9,000 bases of DNA from Planctomycetota bacterium (lineage in GTDB: Bacteria > Planctomycetota > Phycisphaerae > WQYP01 > JAJZKY01), in NCBI GenBank assembly GCA_021803885.1, contig JAJZKY010000156.1:1-9000 (forward strand), in the 5' to 3' direction. The notes beneath the pieces are model-generated. The model had not been told where the DNA came from. It did not search any database and was given only the letters and a program-made list of their open reading frames with translations. A program made the translations under genes and the position numbers. Shown here in pieces: positions 5,617 through 9,000 of this stretch (within the stretch, counting starts at the first letter, position 1; every line of letters begins with the position of its first letter).

Positions 5617-7545
5617 ATGATTGCAAACAGATGGTCGCGTTGGGTAGGGCTCTTGGGACGCCTCACTCTGCGCCCGAGTGCTGCAGTGGGTGCGATCTTG
5701 ATCATCGGCGCAAGTGCGATGAATTTGTGCATGGCGCAGGTCGTAGCGCTTCCACAGCCTAACTTCACGCTAACAGACGCCAACGGCGTGGATCTCCTGT
5801 CGTTTAACGACTACCTTCAACAGCAGGTCATCTCGATAGGCTCGGCAGCGCATCGGCTGTCCGACACGGTCTATTCAGGCGCCGATGGGGACTGGTTGGG
5901 TACGTCCCCTGGTAGCAATGTCGTTAGCGGTCCAATCGATTCATTTTTGGCTGGACACATTTCAAATGCGGACTGCAGCGGTACGAAGCCCAATTATAGC
6001 ACTGCTTCCCTCGGTCCATCGTCGGAGGATTTCAACTGCGCAGGATTGAATTCCTCCGGATATCCAACGTGGACGGCGGCCGAACCCACAGGGAGCACGT
6101 TGACGGGCGGGCCCGGCCCCCTTACATACACAAAACGCGACGGCACGCAGATCATCTATACCGCCAGTGTATGCTGCCAAGGGGTTGTCAAGACGCAGAC
6201 TTCGAAGATCATATACCCTGATGGCCGGACCGTGACCTATTACTACAATAGCTCCGGCTATCCGATCGCAGTAGTGCGAAACGATGGCTTGGAGTTGCAG
6301 TACACGTGGGTCCAGCTTCCGACCGAGCCGACAGGATTCCTGGGCTTGAGCAGCATCACGGCGATCAATAACGCCTACGAATATTGTGATCCAACGGCCA
6401 CGTGTACGCCGACGCAATCCTGGCCGACGGCACAATTTGCCTGGAGCACTTCCGGAAGCGACATCATGCTCAGCGTTACGGATTCGACCGGTCGCGTCAC
6501 GAAGTACACGATGGATAGCAGCGATCGCACCATCGGGATCCAGTTGCCCTCGAGCACGGGAGGCAACAACATCACCTATTCTTATTGCAATACCAGCTGT
6601 ACGCAATACGCCTTCGAGTATACGAACTGGGGCGTCTTGTACCAGAACTACGTTGCGAGCGTGACACGCGACGGACAGACGTGGACCTATACCGGCAATC
6701 CCGGGTCGCCGAGTGGCAGCACCTGCTCGACGGCTACGTACAGCTTCACGAATCCCGTCGGCACGGGAAAGACGGTCACGCTCCAAAATTGCCCCTGGTA
6801 CAACGGTACTACAGGTTCTAGCGTCCCGGCGCCGCCGGGATGGGATCCATTCGAGCAAATGACAAACGAGCAAGGCGTGGAGTTTGTAGGACCTGGCGCG
6901 CTGATCCAGAAAGTCGTCCTGCCCGAAGGGGGGCAGACCGCTTATACATGGAATGTCCGTGGCGATCTTACGAACGAAGTGTTGAGCGCGAGGACGGGCT
7001 TTTCCGGCACTATTCCGCTATCGGCAAATTACAATGCGAGCTGTAGTAATCCGCTGACCTGCAATGAGCCGAATTCGACGACGGATGGCAACGGCAACAC
7101 GACGAACTATACCTACAATGCATCGAATGGCGCGCTCGCGAGCGTGAGTTTTCCGGCAGTGGCTGTTCCGAACGTTGGCAGCGTCACTCCAGAAACGGTC
7201 TACACCTACGTTCAACGATACGCCTGGGTACTCAATTCCTCAGGCAGCTATGTCGAGGCGGCTACTCCGATCTGGGTGCGCTCGACGGAGACGTACTGTC
7301 GGACGAGCGCCATGACGAGCTCCGGATGCGCCGCGGGAGCGGCAGATGAGGTTACCAAGACGTTTTATTACGGACCGAACTCCGGTCCGAATAATCTCTT
7401 CTTAAGAGGCGTTGAGGTGCAATCCGGCGGCGCGACGCACATCACCTGTTACGGCTACGATGAGTACGGAAACCGGATCAGCGTGACCAAACCCAATGCG
7501 GGTTTCACCAGCCTGGCAAGCTGCGACCAGTTCACGGCGCAGTGA
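5617..7545 (+). CDS. Secreted cysteine-rich RHS/YD-repeat protein (N-terminal half of a split RHS pair)
   Basis: The 642-residue product begins with a basic, longish n-region, a hydrophobic stretch at about 22-37 (AAVGAILIIGASAMNL) and a signal peptidase site C-M-A | Q near residue 40. The mature part starts F-T-L-T-D-A-N-G-V-D-L, then continues as degenerate YD-type repeats: about 197-224 (PDGRTVTYYYNSSG), 287-311 (DSTGRVTKYTMDSSDR), 437-459, 490-513 (DGNGNTTNYTYNASNG) and 609-626 (CYGYDEYGNRISV). It ends inside such a repeat, without the usual RHS core. Sixteen cysteines lie in the mature part, suggesting disulfides and so an extracytoplasmic location. RHS repeats form beta-sheet shells that wrap a C-terminal cargo; this one has no visible cargo and is followed after 13 nt by another RHS gene. 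The frame stays open back to 5212 over the end of the FN3 gene, but ATG 5617 is chosen because it has AAAGG 7 nt upstream and starts a proper signal peptide. ATG 5554 is a weaker option. The 236 nt before it show no convincing gene, promoter or terminator. Confidence 0.85.
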   Translation: MIANRWSRWVGLLGRLTLRPSAAVGAILIIGASAMNLCMAQVVALPQPNFTLTDANGVDLLSFNDYLQQQVISIGSAAHRLSDTVYSGADGDWLGTSPGSNVVSGPIDSFLAGHISNADCSGTKPNYSTASLGPSSEDFNCAGLNSSGYPTWTAAEPTGSTLTGGPGPLTYTKRDGTQIIYTASVCCQGVVKTQTSKIIYPDGRTVTYYYNSSGYPIAVVRNDGLELQYTWVQLPTEPTGFLGLSSITAINNAYEYCDPTATCTPTQSWPTAQFAWSTSGSDIMLSVTDSTGRVTKYTMDSSDRTIGIQLPSSTGGNNITYSYCNTSCTQYAFEYTNWGVLYQNYVASVTRDGQTWTYTGNPGSPSGSTCSTATYSFTNPVGTGKTVTLQNCPWYNGTTGSSVPAPPGWDPFEQMTNEQGVEFVGPGALIQKVVLPEGGQTAYTWNVRGDLTNEVLSARTGFSGTIPLSANYNASCSNPLTCNEPNSTTDGNGNTTNYTYNASNGALASVSFPAVAVPNVGSVTPETVYTYVQRYAWVLNSSGSYVEAATPIWVRSTETYCRTSAMTSSGCAAGAADEVTKTFYYGPNSGPNNLFLRGVEVQSGGATHITCYGYDEYGNRISVTKPNAGFTSLASCDQFTAQ

Positions 7546-7551
7546 GGGGAG
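7544..7551 (+). promoter_or_regulatory. Ribosome binding site of the second RHS gene
   Basis: GAGGGGAG begins within the stop codon of the preceding gene (TGA 7543-7545) and sits 7 nt before ATG 7559. It fixes the start at 7559 and supports translation of the two RHS genes from one message. Confidence 0.75.
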
Positions 7552-7558
7552 TGCCCGT

Positions 7559-9000
7559 ATGAAAACCAGGATCCGGGCGCTAAAGACTGGCTCTGCACTT
7601 GCGTTCCTCGTCCTCGCCTCGATTCTTTCGGCGACGGGGTATGCGCAGACGGCGGGGCCTTACACGAGCGGATATTATTACAATCTCGGGGGGCAGCTGA
7701 CGGGGGTTGTGCAGCCCTGTGTGGATGGCGGCTGTCTGGCAACGGAGTACACGTACAATTCCGCGGGGCTTGTCGCGACGGTTGACGAGGGCGCACTCGG
7801 TGGCTGGCCCGGAAGCGCATCGCCCTCGACGTGGTCGTGGTCCAAGATCAACCGGGTGGTGAGCTATACCTACGATTCCATGGGACGGGTGAGCTCGAAG
7901 GAGGTCTCCTCCGCCTCCGGTACCCCCTACAAGCTCACACAGTATGCCTACGACAGCATGAGCCGCCTCGAGTGCGTGGCGATCCGCATGAATCCGTCTG
8001 TCGGTACCGGCACGGGCGCATGCTCGCTAACGACTCCTCAGGGCACGGATGGTCCCGATCGGATTACCTATACGACATACAGCCCGTATAACAATAAGCC
8101 CTTGGTGATCACTCGAGCCTACGGAACGTCAAACCAGGAGAATTACGCGAGCTACATCTATAACTCGGACGGTCTGGTGAGCACGATCACCGATGCCAAT
8201 GGCAACGTAACGACATTGGGCTACGACGGCTTCGATCGGCTCTCTGAGACCGAGTTCCCCTCAGCAACGAGCCAAGGGTCGTCGGATCCGAGCGATGCCG
8301 AGCATTACACGTACGATGCCGATAACAACCGCCTTACTCGAGTCACGCGCGACGGACAAACGATCCAGTACACGTACGACGCCTTGAACCGAATGACCAC
8401 AAAGGTGGCGCCGGGGGAGCAGACGGTCTACTACGGCTACAATCTGCAGAATCAAAGGCTGTACGCGAACTTCTCCTCGGCAACCGGCGAAGGGGTCTCG
8501 GACACGTACGACGGCTTCGGCGATCTGACCTCCGAAACCGTCGATCTCAGCGGCACGGCCGAGACGATGGCATATCAATATGACGCCGACGGAGATCGTA
8601 CCGAAGTCACCTATCCCGATGGCGAGTACATTACTTATGGGTACGACGGACTCGATCGGTTGTCCCAGGTTCTCGAGAGCGGAAGCACTGCCCTTGCCGC
8701 GTACACTTACAACGGTGCGGGGCAGCTCACCGAGATTGCGCGCGGCGGTGGTGTCGCGACGACAGCGTTTGGATATGATGGAATCGATCGGCTGAGCGCG
8801 CTGTCGCAGACGCTTGCGACTACGGCAGATGATGTATCGTTCTCTTATCAGTACAACCCGGCAGACCAGATCGTAAGCGAAACCATATCAAATCCTGCGT
8901 ATTACCCTCTGGTCAATGGTACTACCCAGAGCTATGCCGCCAATGGCCTCAATGAATACTCGACAGTCGCTGGTATTTCATATTCGTACGACGGTCGAGG
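7559..9000 (+). CDS. Secreted RHS/YD-repeat protein (5' part, 3' end off window)
   Basis: The frame is open from ATG 7559 to the window edge, giving 480 visible residues and no stop. The signal peptide is textbook: MKTRIRALKTG, hydrophobic SALAFLVLASIL, then G-Y-A | Q at about residue 29. Canonical YD repeats follow, denser and better conserved than in the upstream gene, for example about 63-78 (YTYNSAG), 102-113 (YTYDSMGRV), 199-228 (NSDGLVSTITDANGN and GYDGFDRL), 249-279 (YTYDADNNR, YTYDALNRM), 339-368 (YQYDADGDR, GYDGLDRL), 381-390 and 404-413 (GYDGIDRL). Near the edge, N-G-T-T-Q-S-Y-A-A-N-G-L-N-E-Y then S-Y-S-Y-D-G-R-G resembles the segment that often precedes the RHS-associated core. Beyond the window one expects the core domain and then a variable C-terminal region, often a toxin in this family; neither is seen. 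It is in tandem with the upstream RHS gene with 13 nt between. Known RHS proteins act in contact-dependent competition, as T6SS effectors or as Tc toxin subunits; which applies here is open. Confidence 0.9.
   Translation, partial: MKTRIRALKTGSALAFLVLASILSATGYAQTAGPYTSGYYYNLGGQLTGVVQPCVDGGCLATEYTYNSAGLVATVDEGALGGWPGSASPSTWSWSKINRVVSYTYDSMGRVSSKEVSSASGTPYKLTQYAYDSMSRLECVAIRMNPSVGTGTGACSLTTPQGTDGPDRITYTTYSPYNNKPLVITRAYGTSNQENYASYIYNSDGLVSTITDANGNVTTLGYDGFDRLSETEFPSATSQGSSDPSDAEHYTYDADNNRLTRVTRDGQTIQYTYDALNRMTTKVAPGEQTVYYGYNLQNQRLYANFSSATGEGVSDTYDGFGDLTSETVDLSGTAETMAYQYDADGDRTEVTYPDGEYITYGYDGLDRLSQVLESGSTALAAYTYNGAGQLTEIARGGGVATTAFGYDGIDRLSALSQTLATTADDVSFSYQYNPADQIVSETISNPAYYPLVNGTTQSYAANGLNEYSTVAGISYSYDGR

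Noticed and set aside
5962..6873. 303-codon minus-strand open frame
   Set aside because: It lies antisense to the RHS coding sequence, is rich in Arg, Ala and Gly as expected of a GC-rich shadow frame, and shows no recognisable domain.

Overview
The window reads as chromosomal DNA of a fairly GC-rich Gram-negative bacterium. The left third (minus strand) carries the first genes of a type II secretion system (T2SS): gspE, gspF and the start of gspG. The cluster opens with the E-F-G trio, with no gspC/gspD upstream. That order matches the xps cluster of Xanthomonas better than the C-D-E-F order of enteric and Vibrio clusters, so I favour a gammaproteobacterium of the Xanthomonadales/Nevskiales type. 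This is inference from gene order and style only.

Layout: 1-252 (-) 5' part of gspG, running off the left edge; 280-1521 (-) gspF with a GTG start; 1554-3245 (-) gspE; 3246-3770 divergent intergenic region with one plausible sigma70-type promoter per direction, a small dyad between them and two stem-loops; 3771-3848 (+) a 25-codon leader ORF with a strong Shine-Dalgarno sequence whose stop overlaps (ATGA) the start of the next gene; 3845-5380 (+) a secreted protein with one YD repeat, four fibronectin type III (FN3) domains and an unassigned C-terminal module; 5617-7545 (+) a secreted, cysteine-rich RHS/YD-repeat protein that ends inside a YD repeat; 7559-9000+ (+) a second RHS/YD-repeat protein with its own signal peptide, running off the right edge before its expected RHS core and variable C-terminus.

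How the parts may work together: the E-F-G genes encode the cytoplasmic ATPase, inner-membrane platform and major pseudopilin of a machine that moves folded periplasmic proteins across the outer membrane. The three plus-strand genes all encode Sec signal peptides, so their products are plausible T2SS cargo or cell-surface proteins. Two consecutive RHS genes 13 nt apart look like one YD-repeat shell split over two polypeptides, formally similar to the TcB/TcC split of ABC toxin complexes but with each half exported separately. The link between the T2SS and the RHS genes is positional only. Whether gene 3 ends in a toxin, and whether an immunity gene follows, cannot be seen here.
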